Translations under genes and position numbers: made by a program
Notes under the pieces: model-generated
The model's database searches: none
What the model was told of the DNA's origin: nothing
What the model saw: the letters and a program-made list of their open reading frames with translations, nothing else
Part shown: positions 8,822-17,834 of the stretch, in pieces
Layout of the letters: each line of letters begins with the position of its first letter
Position numbering within the stretch: the stretch's first letter is position 1
Source of the DNA: Mucilaginibacter auburnensis
GTDB taxonomy: Bacteria; Bacteroidota; Bacteroidia; Sphingobacteriales; Sphingobacteriaceae
Assembly (NCBI RefSeq): GCF_002797815.1
Contig: NZ_PGFJ01000001.1
Location: 744,001 to 808,000, forward strand
Reading direction: 5' to 3'
Length of the DNA: 64,000 nt

Positions 8822-10744
8822 ATGAAGTTAACGTATAAGATTTTAAGTTTTCTATGCTTTTCTGCAGCTGCTGCATGGGGGCAGACTATGCCCATTGCGC
8901 CTAATTTATACAAGGCATCAACTATTCCAGATTCATTAAAACAGGATGCGCACGCGGTAGTACGTTTTAGCGATACAGAGACTATTGTGAAGGGGCCGGG
9001 TAAAACGGAAGTTGCCTTTCATAGTATAGTAACTATTTTAGACCAAAAAGGCGATCACCATGGCGATGTTGCTTTACCTTACGATAAAAAGTTTAATCAG
9101 ATAACCGATGCTAAGGTGCTCATTTATGATGCCAACGGTAAGCTTATTAAAAAGTATAGTAAAAGCGATTTTTATGACAGGGCTGCAACCGATGAGCAAA
9201 CACTGGCCAGTAACTATCGCGTATTATTGCTGAGCCACACCATATCAAGTTATCCAACTACAGTTGAGATTATTTGGGAACGCTCAACCAACAGCTATCT
9301 TGATCTGGGTAGGTGGCAATATTTGCCTGAGGAAACTGCTGTGGAAAATGCTTATTACAAGGTTTCAGCAGTTCCGCTGGTTGGGTTCAGGTACAAAAAC
9401 AACAATACAAATATTTCTCCACGCACTTTAAAAAATGGTAATTATGATGTGTATGAATGGGACGTACATAACCTCAAAACCTTTAAACCTGAAGATGACG
9501 CAATAGAGTGGCGTGTGTACCCTTATGTAGTTTTCGCTACCAATCAGTTTTCATTTGATGGCTTGCCCGGTGATCTGACTTCATGGGAATCTTACGGCAA
9601 ATGGTATCAGGCATTAAACGCAGAAGGCCTTGATCTAAGCCCTCAACGTGCTGAAGAGATACGAAAAATGACCGCAGATATTGTTGGCGACAAGGCAAAA
9701 GCTAAATTTTTGTATCAGTACATGCAAAAAAACATGCACTATGTAAGTATACAATTAGGCATTGGCGGGCTTAAGCCTTTCCCGGCAATGTTTGTTGATC
9801 AAAAAAAGTACGGCGACTGTAAGGCACTGTCAAATTACATGGTGGCCATGCTTAAAGCTGTAAATATCCCCGCTTATTACGCGCTTATACAAGGTGAAAC
9901 AAATGGTGAACCTGCTGATCCGTTATTCCCTGCAGACCCGTTTAATCACATTGTAGTTTGTGTGCCTTTTAAAGGAGATACTACATGGCTGGAGTGTACC
10001 AGTAGTACGGCCATATTCGGAAAGTTGGGTTCTTTCACCGAGAATCGAAACGCTCTGCTGATCACAAATAAAGGAGGAAAATTGGTCAACACGCCTAAAA
10101 GTACCTGCCAGGATCATCAGTTTAACAGCGAGATAAACGTAGTTTTAGATGAAGACGGCGGTGCAAAAGCAGCCATCAATATAAAAAGTACAGGTGAGTA
10201 CCGGGATATGTACCTGGCCTTAGCCGCAAAAAAGGTTGATGACCAAAAAGGCTATCTTATCAATTACCTCAATTTAAAGCAACCATCGCAGTTTAGTTTT
10301 AAGGAAGCCCTTGATAAAGACGGTGTAAAGGAGCTGAATATTGATTTGGAATACGACAAGTTTACAGACGTAATGAGTGGCGATAAGCGGTTTTATCGTC
10401 CACAGGTAATGAGTTTATTCAATGCCACCGTGCCGATACTTGAAAAGCGTAAAACAGATTTCTATTTTGATCATCCTATGCAAAAGGTATGTGTAACCAA
10501 TATTGCAGTACCTGCGGGCTTTGAGGTGGAAACTTTACCAACCAATACTAACATTAAATTTAGCTACGGAAGTTATGATGTTAGCTATGCGTATGACAAA
10601 GAGAAAAATAAAATAGTAAGCACCGCTAAATTTGTGCTGACCAGTCATGTTATACCTGCTGCAAAGTATACCGAAATGCAGGAGTACCTGGACAATATTG
10701 CTAAAGCCCAAAATAAAAAGCTGGTAATACGCAAGAAGGCATAA
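8822..10744 (+). CDS. DUF3857/transglutaminase-like exported protein, catalytic residues present
   Basis: 640-residue protein with signal peptide (MKLTYKILSFLCFSAAAAWG). DUF3857 occupies about residues 40-270 (KTEVAFHSIVTILDQKGDHHGDVALPY). A transglutaminase core follows with Cys333 (KYGDCKALSNYM), His376 (PFNHIVVCVP) and an acidic residue at Glu391 (WLECTS). A beta-rich C-terminal domain ends the protein. Such proteins are common in Bacteroidota and may act on envelope proteins or peptides, but the substrate is unknown. It begins 3 bases after its degenerate neighbour, so the two form one transcription unit, and aat follows 10 bases later. Confidence 0.9.
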   Translation: MKLTYKILSFLCFSAAAAWGQTMPIAPNLYKASTIPDSLKQDAHAVVRFSDTETIVKGPGKTEVAFHSIVTILDQKGDHHGDVALPYDKKFNQITDAKVLIYDANGKLIKKYSKSDFYDRAATDEQTLASNYRVLLLSHTISSYPTTVEIIWERSTNSYLDLGRWQYLPEETAVENAYYKVSAVPLVGFRYKNNNTNISPRTLKNGNYDVYEWDVHNLKTFKPEDDAIEWRVYPYVVFATNQFSFDGLPGDLTSWESYGKWYQALNAEGLDLSPQRAEEIRKMTADIVGDKAKAKFLYQYMQKNMHYVSIQLGIGGLKPFPAMFVDQKKYGDCKALSNYMVAMLKAVNIPAYYALIQGETNGEPADPLFPADPFNHIVVCVPFKGDTTWLECTSSTAIFGKLGSFTENRNALLITNKGGKLVNTPKSTCQDHQFNSEINVVLDEDGGAKAAINIKSTGEYRDMYLALAAKKVDDQKGYLINYLNLKQPSQFSFKEALDKDGVKELNIDLEYDKFTDVMSGDKRFYRPQVMSLFNATVPILEKRKTDFYFDHPMQKVCVTNIAVPAGFEVETLPTNTNIKFSYGSYDVSYAYDKEKNKIVSTAKFVLTSHVIPAAKYTEMQEYLDNIAKAQNKKLVIRKKA

Positions 10745-10754
10745 TTTTGCCTTG

Positions 10755-11387
10755 ATGATTTTCAGGCTGACTAAAGACATAATGTTTCCGCCCACGGAAC
10801 TGGCAGAGCCCGATGGCTTGTTAGCTGTGGGCGGTGATCTTTCTGTACCACGCCTCACCTTGGCCTACCAAAGCGGCATCTTCCCCTGGTATAGTGATGA
10901 TACTCCCATTTTATGGTATGCACCGCACGAGCGCTTTGTATTGTTTCCTAATGAATTGCGTATTAGTAAATCAATGCAGAGAATACTTAAACAAGAAGTT
11001 TTCACCGTAACAACAAACACCGCATTTGCAGAAGTAATAAACGCCTGCTCACAGGTTGAGCGAGAAGGGCAGGACGGCACCTGGATAACCGACGATATGA
11101 AAACAGCCTACATTGAACTGCATAAAACAGGCGTTGCACATTCTGTAGAAGTTTGGCAGAATAATGAATTAGTTGGTGGCGCTTATGGCGTTGAAGTTGG
11201 TAACATATTTTGCGGCGAGAGTATGTTTAGCAAAATGAGCAATGCCTCAAAAGTGGCATTAATAACGCTTTGCCAAACGGGAAAATATAATTTGATAGAT
11301 TGCCAGGTACATACAGCTCATCTTGAATCAATGGGTGCAAGGATGATAAGCCGGGAAGAATATATGCGGTTGTTGAATGATGTGTAG
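10755..11387 (+). CDS. aat: Leucyl/phenylalanyl-tRNA--protein transferase
   Basis: Aat attaches Leu or Phe from aminoacyl-tRNA to proteins with N-terminal Lys or Arg, marking them for the ClpS/ClpAP N-end-rule pathway. The 210-residue sequence shows FPPTELAEPDGLLAVGGDLSV, the signature SGIFPWYSDDTPILWYAPHERFVLFP, EGQDGTWITDDMKTAYIELH, and GGAYGVEVGNIFCGESMFS, ending LIDCQVHTAHLESMGA. ATG 10755 follows a TTG one codon upstream. It lies just behind the two DUF3857 genes. Confidence 0.96.
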   Translation: MIFRLTKDIMFPPTELAEPDGLLAVGGDLSVPRLTLAYQSGIFPWYSDDTPILWYAPHERFVLFPNELRISKSMQRILKQEVFTVTTNTAFAEVINACSQVEREGQDGTWITDDMKTAYIELHKTGVAHSVEVWQNNELVGGAYGVEVGNIFCGESMFSKMSNASKVALITLCQTGKYNLIDCQVHTAHLESMGARMISREEYMRLLNDV

Positions 11388-11425
11388 TTGGTGATGGCTA
11401 TCTTTACATAGTCGATTTTAAAAAA

Positions 11426-11487
11426 GTGGTGGCTCAGGTGGGCTCACGGTGGCTCACGGTGGGTCACCCGGCTCAGAGCCACCACCG
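11426..11487. repeat. Intergenic GGTGGCTC word-repeat with inverted right end
   Basis: Four degenerate copies of GGTGGCTCAC run head to tail, and the right end (GAGCCACCACC) is the inverse complement, so the whole can fold. The same words and the same right end recur at 45215-45310. A second short inverted repeat, ACGCTAC/GTAGCGT, sits at 11496-11511 just before ruvC. Confidence 0.8.
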
Positions 11488-11538
11488 CTTCAAAAACGCT
11501 ACCTGTAGCGTAATAAAATTCGGCTTGAAAGAGTTAAC

Positions 11539-12117
11539 ATGCAACAAAACAACAACAGCAAAGAGCGTATAATTTTAGGCATTGACCCCGGCACCGCGGT
11601 GATGGGCTACGGATTAGTAAAACAGATAGGTAACAAAACAGAGCTGATAAGTTTGGGCGTGGTTAAAATGGATAAAATTGATGACCATATGCTGAAGCTG
11701 CAACGCATTTTTGAAAAAACCGTTGGCTTAATAGACAACTACAAACCTGATTGCCTGGCCATTGAAGCCCCTTTTTATGGTAAAAACATACAGGTAATGT
11801 TAAAACTGGGGAGGGCACAGGGTGTAGCCATGGCAGCGGCATTATCGCGCAATATTGATGTTACCGAATACTCCCCACGTAAAATAAAGCAATCTATTAC
11901 TGGCAACGGCAACGCAACCAAAGAGCAGGTAGCAGGCATGCTGCAACGCTTACTGAACTTTACCGAAACACCTGACTTTTTAGACGCAACCGATGGTTTG
12001 GCTGTAGCCGTTTGCCATTCGTTTCAAAATGTTGCCATTGGTAAGGCAGGAGCTAAAAAAAACTACTCCGGTTGGGAAACTTTTGTGAAAGACAACGCGA
12101 AGCGGATAGTGAAGTAA
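11539..12117 (+). CDS. ruvC: Holliday junction resolvase RuvC
   Basis: RuvC is the dimeric endonuclease that cuts Holliday junctions with RuvAB. The RNase H-fold acidic residues are visible: Asp16 in LGIDPGTAVMGYGLV, Glu76 in LAIEAPFYGKN, and the DATDGLAVAVCH motif near residue 150. GNGNATKEQV lies in between. Length 192 is slightly longer than the usual 160-180 because of a C-terminal tail. ATG 11539 gives a short polar N-terminus. The neighbours are unrelated, with no ruvA or ruvB next to it. Confidence 0.97.
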   Translation: MQQNNNSKERIILGIDPGTAVMGYGLVKQIGNKTELISLGVVKMDKIDDHMLKLQRIFEKTVGLIDNYKPDCLAIEAPFYGKNIQVMLKLGRAQGVAMAAALSRNIDVTEYSPRKIKQSITGNGNATKEQVAGMLQRLLNFTETPDFLDATDGLAVAVCHSFQNVAIGKAGAKKNYSGWETFVKDNAKRIVK

Positions 12118-12124
12118 CATTAAA

Positions 12125-12157
12125 GTCTCCCCTACAGGGGGAGATTAGAGGGGGCTT
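12125..12157. other. GC-rich hairpin between convergent ruvC and HIT genes
   Basis: TCTCCCC (12126-12132) pairs with GGGGAGA (12138-12144) around a 5-base loop, and a second G-rich block ends at the HIT stop codon. There is no U-run, so it is not a classical terminator, though it sits between convergent genes. Confidence 0.5.
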
Positions 12158-12548
12158 ACAACGCTTCTCTTATTCTATCAGCTATTGCCTGAAATTCTTC
12201 GGGAGTGAAATTTAATTTGGGGCGGGTAAAGTCCATATCATGCATGCCTTTCATCGGTATAAGGTGAACGTGCGCGTGCGGCACCTCTAAGCCCATTACA
12301 GTAACGCCAATACGGTCGCATGCAATTACCTTTTTCATGGCAGTAGCAATGATCTTGGCAAATATCATTAGGCCGGTATAGGTTTCATCATCCAGATCAA
12401 ACAACCGATCAACCTCTTTTTTAGGTATCACCAGCAAATGGCCTTCCACCAATGGATTAATATCCAAAAATGCCAAAAACTCATTACTCTCGGCGACTTT
12501 ATAAGCCGGAATATCGCCTGCTACTATTTTTGAAAAGATGCTTGCCAT
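12156..12548 (-). CDS. HIT-family hydrolase (histidine triad nucleotide-binding protein)
   Basis: 130-residue cytosolic protein of the Hint/HIT branch. It starts SIFSKIVAGDIPAYKVAE, has LAFLDINPLVEGHLLVIPKKE and the catalytic triad HAHVHLIP (His91, His93, His95). Hint proteins hydrolyse adenosine phosphoramidates and acyl-AMP. The start MASIF is well supported by family alignment. It is downstream of greA on the same strand, separated by a word-repeat hairpin. Confidence 0.95.
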   Translation of the reverse strand: MASIFSKIVAGDIPAYKVAESNEFLAFLDINPLVEGHLLVIPKKEVDRLFDLDDETYTGLMIFAKIIATAMKKVIACDRIGVTVMGLEVPHAHVHLIPMKGMHDMDFTRPKLNFTPEEFQAIADRIREAL

Positions 12549-12568
12549 AGGTAGTTATTGATTTTATC

Positions 12569-12625
12569 GAATTATTGAATTACTGATTTGAATGTTAATT
12601 CAATAATTCAGTAACTCAATAATTC
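12569..12625. repeat. Word-repeat hairpin between greA and HIT (AATTCAATA words)
   Basis: The left arm (12569-12593) is built of 8-base words such as AATTATTG and AATTACTG. The right arm (12597-12625) carries their complements ATTCAATA, ATTCAGTA, ACTCAATA. About 19 of 20 bases pair in the outer stem. There is no coding potential. Confidence 0.8.
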
Positions 12626-12635
12626 AGCAATTAAT

Positions 12636-13109
12636 TTATCTACTTATTTCTAAAACTTCAAATTCCATTTTGCCGGCAGGTACTGCAATTTCGGCAATCT
12701 CACCAACTTTTTTGCCTAATAAACCTTTGGCTATTGGTGATGTGATAGAAATTTTTCCCGCTTTCATATCGGCTTCGCTTTCAGCTACTAATTGGTAGCT
12801 CATGGTAGCGCCATTCTTAATGTTCTTGATTTTAACGTGAGAGAGTGCCAGTACTTTAGATGTATCCAATTTTGACTCATCCAGTATACGTGCAGAAGCT
12901 AAAATTTCTTCCATTTGTGCAATTTTAGCTTCGTGTAAGCCTTGAGCCTCTTTAGCCGCATCATATTCGGCATTCTCAGAAAGATCGCCTTTATCCCGTG
13001 CCTCAGCTATAGCGTTTGATATTGCAGCACGACCGGTTGTTTTAAGTTCCTGTAATTCTTGCTTTAATTTCTCTAAACCTTCTTTGGTAAAATATGCTAC
13101 CTCTGCCAT
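12636..13109 (-). CDS. greA: Transcription elongation factor GreA
   Basis: GreA binds the RNA polymerase secondary channel and stimulates cleavage of backtracked RNA. The 157-residue sequence has the N-terminal coiled coil (YFTKEGLEKLKQELQEL...RDKGDLSENAEYDAAKEAQ) with the acidic tip D-LSENAEY, then the FKBP-like C-terminal domain (SPIAKGLLGKKVGEIAEI). The start MAEVAYFTKEG at 13109 is chosen; a longer frame to 13193 adds 28 unlikely residues read from the leader. The leader region is about 250 nt and holds the terminator of the gene upstream. Confidence 0.96.
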   Translation of the reverse strand: MAEVAYFTKEGLEKLKQELQELKTTGRAAISNAIAEARDKGDLSENAEYDAAKEAQGLHEAKIAQMEEILASARILDESKLDTSKVLALSHVKIKNIKNGATMSYQLVAESEADMKAGKISITSPIAKGLLGKKVGEIAEIAVPAGKMEFEVLEISR

Positions 13110-13180
13110 AACTCGCTTAAATTTATTGTTAAAAAATGCCAAAAAAAACCGCCCTCCCTGCTTAAAGAAAGGACGCATCG

Positions 13181-13227
13181 TTATAAAAAACAAACAAGAC
13201 TATGCAGGTATTACCCATATAGTCTTG
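13181..13227 (-). terminator. Terminator of the upstream dehydrogenase transcript
   Basis: CAAGACTAT (13195-13203) and ATAGTCTTG (13219-13227) form a 9-bp stem. On the minus strand the stem is followed by a U-rich run (complement of 13181-13194), so it would end transcripts coming from 13362 and above. Confidence 0.7.
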
Positions 13228-13297
13228 CTTTCAGTATTAAACGAAGATAAGAGATTTAAATTTTAATCTCCAAATTTTTTATGCAGAGCACGAAAAA

Positions 13298-13380
13298 TAG
13301 TGATCAGTTAATTGGTTGATTAGAGATTAGTTTTTTGAATGGTTAACTAATCTCTGATCAACTAATCACTAATCTCTGCA
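13298..13380. repeat. Word-repeat hairpin (CTAATCA words) overlapping a gene end
   Basis: The left arm is built from GATTAGA/GATTAGT-type words, and the right arm (13343-13379) from AACTAATC, TCTGATC, AACTAATC, ACTAATC. The inner 22 bases pair almost fully around a loop near 13335-13342. The right arm encodes the last codons and stop of the minus-strand gene that ends at 13362. Confidence 0.85.
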
Positions 13381-14303
13381 ACGCGCAGCTTGCCCGCCAT
13401 TACCTCACTTATTCTTTTGTACGAATCAAATGTCCAGCCGGCTACATGTGGGGTAAGTAAAACTTTTCCGCTTTGCTTTAATTCTTCAAACCAGGATTGC
13501 TCTGCCAGAGCAGGGAATTTCTCGGTTTCTAAAACATCCAGTCCCGCACCTAAAATTTTGCCTTGTTTAATTGCATTCAAAATAGCCTGCACTTTAGCTA
13601 CGCCACCACGCGAGGTGTTAATGAAAAAAATAGGCTTTTTAAAATGGAACAGATATTCATCATCAATCAGTCCTTTAGTTTCTTTAGTTAAGGGGATGTG
13701 CAAACTCAAAACGTCTGCATGCTTAACAATTTCTTCCATGCTTACCTCACGGGCATATTTGTCGCTAAACCCGGTTTTGTACTTATCGTAAGCAATAACA
13801 TTAACATCAAAGCCAGAAAGCTTTTTGGCAAAGCTACGGCCCATAAAGCCATAGCCAATAATGCCTACTGTTTTGCCTTTTAATTCATAGCCGCGATTGC
13901 CTTCCCTGTCCCAAACGCCTGCCCTTACCTGCGCGTTTGCCTGGTTAAAGTTATTCATTAACGAAAGCAGCAAGCCTATAGCGTGTTCTCCTACCGCATC
14001 CATATTACCCTCGGAAGCGTTAATGAGCAGCACGTTTTTTTCTTTAGCATAAGCCTCATCAATATTGTCCATACCTGCTCCTGCACGGCAAATAAATCGT
14101 AGGTTCGCGGCAGCATCAAAAACCCGTTTGTCAACGTTAAATTTTGAACGGATAACCAGGCCGGCATAAGTGCTGATAATTTCAAGCGCCTCGGCTAATT
14201 TTATAGTTGGTCGATAGTCGCAGACGTAGCCCATAGCTTCCGCCTGTTCAATAAAAATGGGGTGTATATCGTCAACTATCAGTATGGTATTGTTTTGAGC
14301 CAT
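13362..14303 (-). CDS. D-2-hydroxyacid dehydrogenase (phosphoglycerate-dehydrogenase-like)
   Basis: 313-residue NAD-dependent enzyme. The N-terminal part of the catalytic domain (LIVDDIHPIFIEQAEAMGY; GLVIRSKFNVD; FICRAGAGMDNID) is followed by the Rossmann domain with GIIGYGFMGRSFAKKL, the Arg segment NTSRGGVAKVQAIL and the catalytic His in LTPHVAGWT. It lacks the ACT domain of long SerA enzymes, so serine synthesis is possible but not certain. The C-terminal EISD and stop are encoded by a repeat element. It is followed by a terminator hairpin, and an MBL hydrolase lies 11 bases upstream in the same operon. Confidence 0.9.
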   Translation of the reverse strand: MAQNNTILIVDDIHPIFIEQAEAMGYVCDYRPTIKLAEALEIISTYAGLVIRSKFNVDKRVFDAAANLRFICRAGAGMDNIDEAYAKEKNVLLINASEGNMDAVGEHAIGLLLSLMNNFNQANAQVRAGVWDREGNRGYELKGKTVGIIGYGFMGRSFAKKLSGFDVNVIAYDKYKTGFSDKYAREVSMEEIVKHADVLSLHIPLTKETKGLIDDEYLFHFKKPIFFINTSRGGVAKVQAILNAIKQGKILGAGLDVLETEKFPALAEQSWFEELKQSGKVLLTPHVAGWTFDSYKRISEVMAGKLRVAEISD

Positions 14304-14314
14304 TTCAGAAATAA

Positions 14315-15076
14315 TTAAATAACAAAACCGTTCTCGTTTAAACCCACCTTGCCAACTGGCTTTGACTTAGCATGATAAAATAAGCAAGTCCAGCCTTCTT
14401 GCGCTGCTTTTGTACCGTAGATCTCGCGCAGCTCCATGGCTTTGCGGCCATCATAGTCGTATTTAGCTATAAATTTTCTTATTAGTTGCTCCGGCTCTGG
14501 CAGTTCATCGCCTCCAAAAAAACATTTGTCTTCACCGTCTGTCAACCAAAATACCTGATGATATGGACTATGACCACCCGAATGTTCATACTTTATACCC
14601 GCCTTAAACTCGCCATCGTCCTCAATAAAAGTAATGTTAGCTGAGCGCTGTAATACGTCAAATATTTCAGTATGGTAAGAGTCTGAAACCTTGGTGTAAG
14701 CCGTTTCCCATTCCATGCGGTTAATTACATGCTCTGCACCCGGAAAGCTGGGCTCCAGTTTGCCGTCGCGCTCAACCACCAAACCGCCAGAGTGGTCATA
14801 ATGCAGATGCGACATGAGTACGAGTGTTACATCTTCAGGATCAAAGCCGGCCTTGCGGATATTTTTATGCAAAATTAACTCGCCGTCCTCATCCTTATAA
14901 CCCAAACCAGCATCCATCACGATAAGATCGGTTGCGGTTTGTACTAAAAATGGATTAACATGTATAAACAGCGAACCGGGACGGTCGCGGTAATTGTGTT
15001 TTTGCGGATCGAAGGGAATGAACTTCTTTGATGCATCTACCGAGTAAGAGCCCTCACTTAATGCGAATATTTTCAT
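14315..15076 (-). CDS. MBL-fold metallo-hydrolase
   Basis: 253-residue metallo-beta-lactamase-fold enzyme with the metal motif SHLHYDHSGG (His90, His92, Asp94, His95). The later ligands appear in EHSGGHSPYHQ (His), FFGGDE (Asp) and LFYHAKSKP (His). The layout resembles lactonase-type members, but the substrate is not predictable. ATG 15076 is supported by the MKIFALSEGSYSVD opening. It is the first gene of a two-gene minus-strand operon with the 2-hydroxyacid dehydrogenase, and is divergent from recJ. Confidence 0.9.
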   Translation of the reverse strand: MKIFALSEGSYSVDASKKFIPFDPQKHNYRDRPGSLFIHVNPFLVQTATDLIVMDAGLGYKDEDGELILHKNIRKAGFDPEDVTLVLMSHLHYDHSGGLVVERDGKLEPSFPGAEHVINRMEWETAYTKVSDSYHTEIFDVLQRSANITFIEDDGEFKAGIKYEHSGGHSPYHQVFWLTDGEDKCFFGGDELPEPEQLIRKFIAKYDYDGRKAMELREIYGTKAAQEGWTCLFYHAKSKPVGKVGLNENGFVI

Positions 15077-15228
15077 GCGTATGTTATGCTTTTATGCGAA
15101 TGTGCATAAGTGCAATATTTTTTGAATTGTTATGTTTTATTAAATACTTATTTTACAACAGTTTTAAATGGAAAGCGTGTGTGTTTAAGTAATCTTGCAT
15201 ATCTGCACATTTTCAAATCCGCACATCC
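15077..15228. repeat. Loose word-repeat (TGCACAT words) in the MBL/recJ gap
   Basis: The left block 15077-15117 shows 8-base periodicity (TATGCTTT, TATGCGAA, TGTGCATA, AGTGCAAT). The right block 15194-15228 has the inverse-type words (TTGCATAT, CTGCACAT, CCGCACAT). The complement is imperfect and the spacer long, so this is the weakest member of the group. Confidence 0.5.
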
Positions 15229-15261
15229 AAACCTATATTTACTGTTTTAAGCTACAAAGAT

Positions 15262-16965
15262 ATGAATAAACGGTGGTCGATTAAGGAAGTTCCGGCTATT
15301 GCTGACGTAAATAGGTTAGCAGCGGAGCTTAATATCGATCCGGTTTTGAGTACTATGCTGTTGCAGCGCGGCGTAAGTACTTTTGAGGAGGCGAGATACT
15401 TCTTCAGACCCGACATTCGTCACCTGCATGATCCCTTCCTGATGAAAGGAATGGAGCAGGCTATTGAGCGCATTGAACAGGCAATCATCAACAAAGAAAA
15501 GGTTTTAATTTACGGCGATTACGACGTGGATGGCACCACTTCGGTAGCGGTGGTTTACAGCTTTTTTAAGCAGTATCATAGTTTTATTGAATATTATATA
15601 CCCGACCGCTATAAAGAAGGTTATGGTGTATCGCAGCAAGGCATTGACTACGCCGCGCAAAACGGATTCACGCTGATAGTAGCATTGGATTGCGGTATTA
15701 AATCAGTTGATAAAGTTGCCTATGCCAATACTTTAGGGGTTGACTTTGTGATATGCGACCACCATACCCCCGGCAATGAAATACCGGATGCGGTAGCAGT
15801 TTTAGACCCCAAGCAATCCGATTGTAATTATCCTTACAAAGAACTGTCCGGCTGCGGCATTGGCTTTAAATTAATACAGGCTTTTGCCGAGAAAAATAAT
15901 ATCGACTTTGAAAAGGTAGCTCGCTACGCAGATCTGGTAGCCGTAAGTATAGCCTGCGACATTGTGCCCATAACCGGAGAGAATCGAACGCTGGCTTATT
16001 TTGGTTTGCAACGGCTAAATGCTGAGCCCTGCATCGGTTTAAAAACGCTGATGGGTGTTGCCGGTAAAAACATTAGCTATACCATATCAGACATTGTTTT
16101 TTTACTGGGGCCGCGTATCAACGCAGCTGGCCGTATTGATGATGCCAAACATGCTGTTGAGCTGTTAGTTGCATGCAACGAAGCTGAAGCCCAGCTCAAA
16201 GGTGATCTGATCAACATAAAAAATACAGAGCGTAAAGAACACGATCTTACTATAACCGACCAGGCACTGGAAATGATAGGTAGTGACGATGTGATGATCA
16301 GTCGTAAATCTACCGTCGTATTTAACGAGAACTGGCACAAGGGCGTGATAGGCATTGTGGCTTCGCGACTTACTGAAAAATATTACCGCCCAACAGTAGT
16401 GTTAACGCAATCTAACGGACATGTGGCCGGTTCGGCACGCTCGGTTTTGGGTTACGACCTTTACGAGGCGCTTTGCGGCTGCAGCGATCTGCTGTTACAG
16501 TTTGGCGGGCATAAGTACGCCGCGGGTTTAACACTTGAGCCGGAAAATGTACCTGCCTTTATTGACAGGTTTGAAGAGGTGGTTAGCAGCACCATAACCA
16601 ATGAGCAACTTATACAGCAAATACAAATAGATGCCGAATTGCGTTTAGAACAGATAGAGCCTAAGTTTTTCAGGATACTGAACCAGTTTGCGCCGTTTGG
16701 GCCGGAGAACATGGCACCGGTGTTCATTAGTAAAAATGTGTATGTTAGCGGTAGTCCGGCAATAGTAGGTAGTAACCACATTAAAATGACGGTGATGCAA
16801 CCCGGCTCGGCACATTTTGATTGCATTGCCTTTAACCATGGCGAATACGCATCAAAAATAAAAAGGGATGTGCCTTTTGATATTTGCTATAGTATTGAAG
16901 AAAACGTATGGCGCGAAAGACGAACCATACAGTTAAATATAAAAGGGATAAGGGTTAGAGATTAG
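15262..16965 (+). CDS. recJ: Single-stranded-DNA-specific 5'-3' exonuclease RecJ
   Basis: RecJ degrades ssDNA 5' to 3' in recombination and mismatch repair. The DHH-family metal motifs are clear: YGDYDVDGTTS (Asp86, Asp88, Asp90), LDCGI, CDHHTPG (DHH at 166-168), and the DHHA1 domain motif SARSVLGYDLYEAL with FGGHKYAAGLTL. Length 567 fits the family. ATG 15262 gives the usual NKRW start. The last two codons and stop (AGA GAT TAG) are the first word of a repeat tract. Confidence 0.97.
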   Translation: MNKRWSIKEVPAIADVNRLAAELNIDPVLSTMLLQRGVSTFEEARYFFRPDIRHLHDPFLMKGMEQAIERIEQAIINKEKVLIYGDYDVDGTTSVAVVYSFFKQYHSFIEYYIPDRYKEGYGVSQQGIDYAAQNGFTLIVALDCGIKSVDKVAYANTLGVDFVICDHHTPGNEIPDAVAVLDPKQSDCNYPYKELSGCGIGFKLIQAFAEKNNIDFEKVARYADLVAVSIACDIVPITGENRTLAYFGLQRLNAEPCIGLKTLMGVAGKNISYTISDIVFLLGPRINAAGRIDDAKHAVELLVACNEAEAQLKGDLINIKNTERKEHDLTITDQALEMIGSDDVMISRKSTVVFNENWHKGVIGIVASRLTEKYYRPTVVLTQSNGHVAGSARSVLGYDLYEALCGCSDLLLQFGGHKYAAGLTLEPENVPAFIDRFEEVVSSTITNEQLIQQIQIDAELRLEQIEPKFFRILNQFAPFGPENMAPVFISKNVYVSGSPAIVGSNHIKMTVMQPGSAHFDCIAFNHGEYASKIKRDVPFDICYSIEENVWRERRTIQLNIKGIRVRD

Positions 16966-16994
16966 TTAATCAGAGATTAGTTGATTAGTGATCA
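16956..16994. repeat. Tandem GATTAG word tract after recJ
   Basis: Direct words TAGAGATTAG, TTAATCAGAGATTAG, TTGATTAG, TGATCA run on from the recJ stop codon. Only one arm is present; the matching inverted words occur at other loci. Confidence 0.7.
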
Positions 16995-17056
16995 GGGTTT
17001 GACAAGTACAGATTTACTCATATAATCTTTTAATCATACCAATCATAGTTCAGACA

Positions 17057-17818
17057 ATGCAACTAAGAGCAGAACATTTAATAAAAAAATATAAACAGCG
17101 TACTGTTGTTAATGATGTTTCATTTAACGTGGAACAGGGTGAGATAGTGGGTTTGCTTGGGCCTAATGGTGCCGGTAAAACCACATCGTTTTATATGATT
17201 GTTGGCCTGATAAAACCAAACGAGGGCACCATCTATTTGGATGACCAAGACATTACAACCGATCCAATGTATCGTCGCGCGCAAAAAGGCATTGGTTACC
17301 TGGCGCAGGAGGCATCTGTTTTCAGGAAACTGACTGTTGAGGATAATATTAAGGCTGTATTGGAAATGGGTAGTTTTTCTAAAGTTCAGCAACAGGAAAA
17401 ACTGGAAATGTTGATAGATGAGTTCAGTTTACACAAGGTGCGCCGTAACCGTGGCGACTTGTTATCCGGAGGTGAGCGCCGCCGTACCGAAATTGCCCGC
17501 GCTTTAGCAGCCGAACCTAATTTTATACTGTTAGATGAACCATTTGCAGGTGTTGACCCCATTGCCGTAGAAGAAATTCAATCAATGGTAGCCAAACTAA
17601 AGTACCGCAATATTGGTATATTAATAACTGACCACAACGTACAGGAAACCCTGTCTATTACAGATAGGGCTTATTTGCTGTTTGAAGGCAAAATATTGGA
17701 GAGCGGTGTCCCCGAAGTATTAGCCGAAAACGAAATGGTACGTAAAGTATATCTTGGAGCCAACTTTGTGTTGAAGCGTAAGGTATTTACCGCTGATGGT
17801 CAGAAACAAACCAGTTAA
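17057..17818 (+). CDS. lptB: LPS export ABC transporter ATP-binding protein
   Basis: LptB is the cytoplasmic ATPase that, with LptFGC, extracts LPS from the inner membrane. The sequence has Walker A (GPNGAGKTT, residues 35-43), [19 protein letters not shown] in the Q-loop region, the signature [16 protein letters not shown], Walker [15 protein letters not shown], and the [17 protein letters not shown] switch region typical of LptB. Length 253 is normal. No other lpt gene is adjacent; a GH3-family gene follows 16 bases later. Lipid A genes lie elsewhere in the window. Confidence 0.96.
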   Translation: MQLRAEHLIKKYKQRTVVNDVSFNVEQGEIVGLLGPNGAGKTTSFYMIVGLIKPNEGTIYLDDQDITTDPMYRRAQKGIGYLAQEASVFRKLTVEDNIKAVLEMGSFSKVQQQEKLEMLIDEFSLHKVRRNRGDLLSGGERRRTEIARALAAEPNFILLDEPFAGVDPIAVEEIQSMVAKLKYRNIGILITDHNVQETLSITDRAYLLFEGKILESGVPEVLAENEMVRKVYLGANFVLKRKVFTADGQKQTS

Positions 17819-17834
17819 AATATAAACCATTAAT

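Noticed and set aside
12125..12157. Rho-independent terminator for ruvC
   Set aside because: The hairpin is strong but lacks a U-run on either strand, so I list it only as a hairpin.
13110..13193. N-terminal extension of GreA to 13193
   Set aside because: It adds 28 residues rich in Phe/Lys read from the leader, and GreA families start at MAEV.
16461..16826. 121-residue minus-strand ORF antisense to recJ
   Set aside because: It lies fully within the conserved recJ frame and has no family features.
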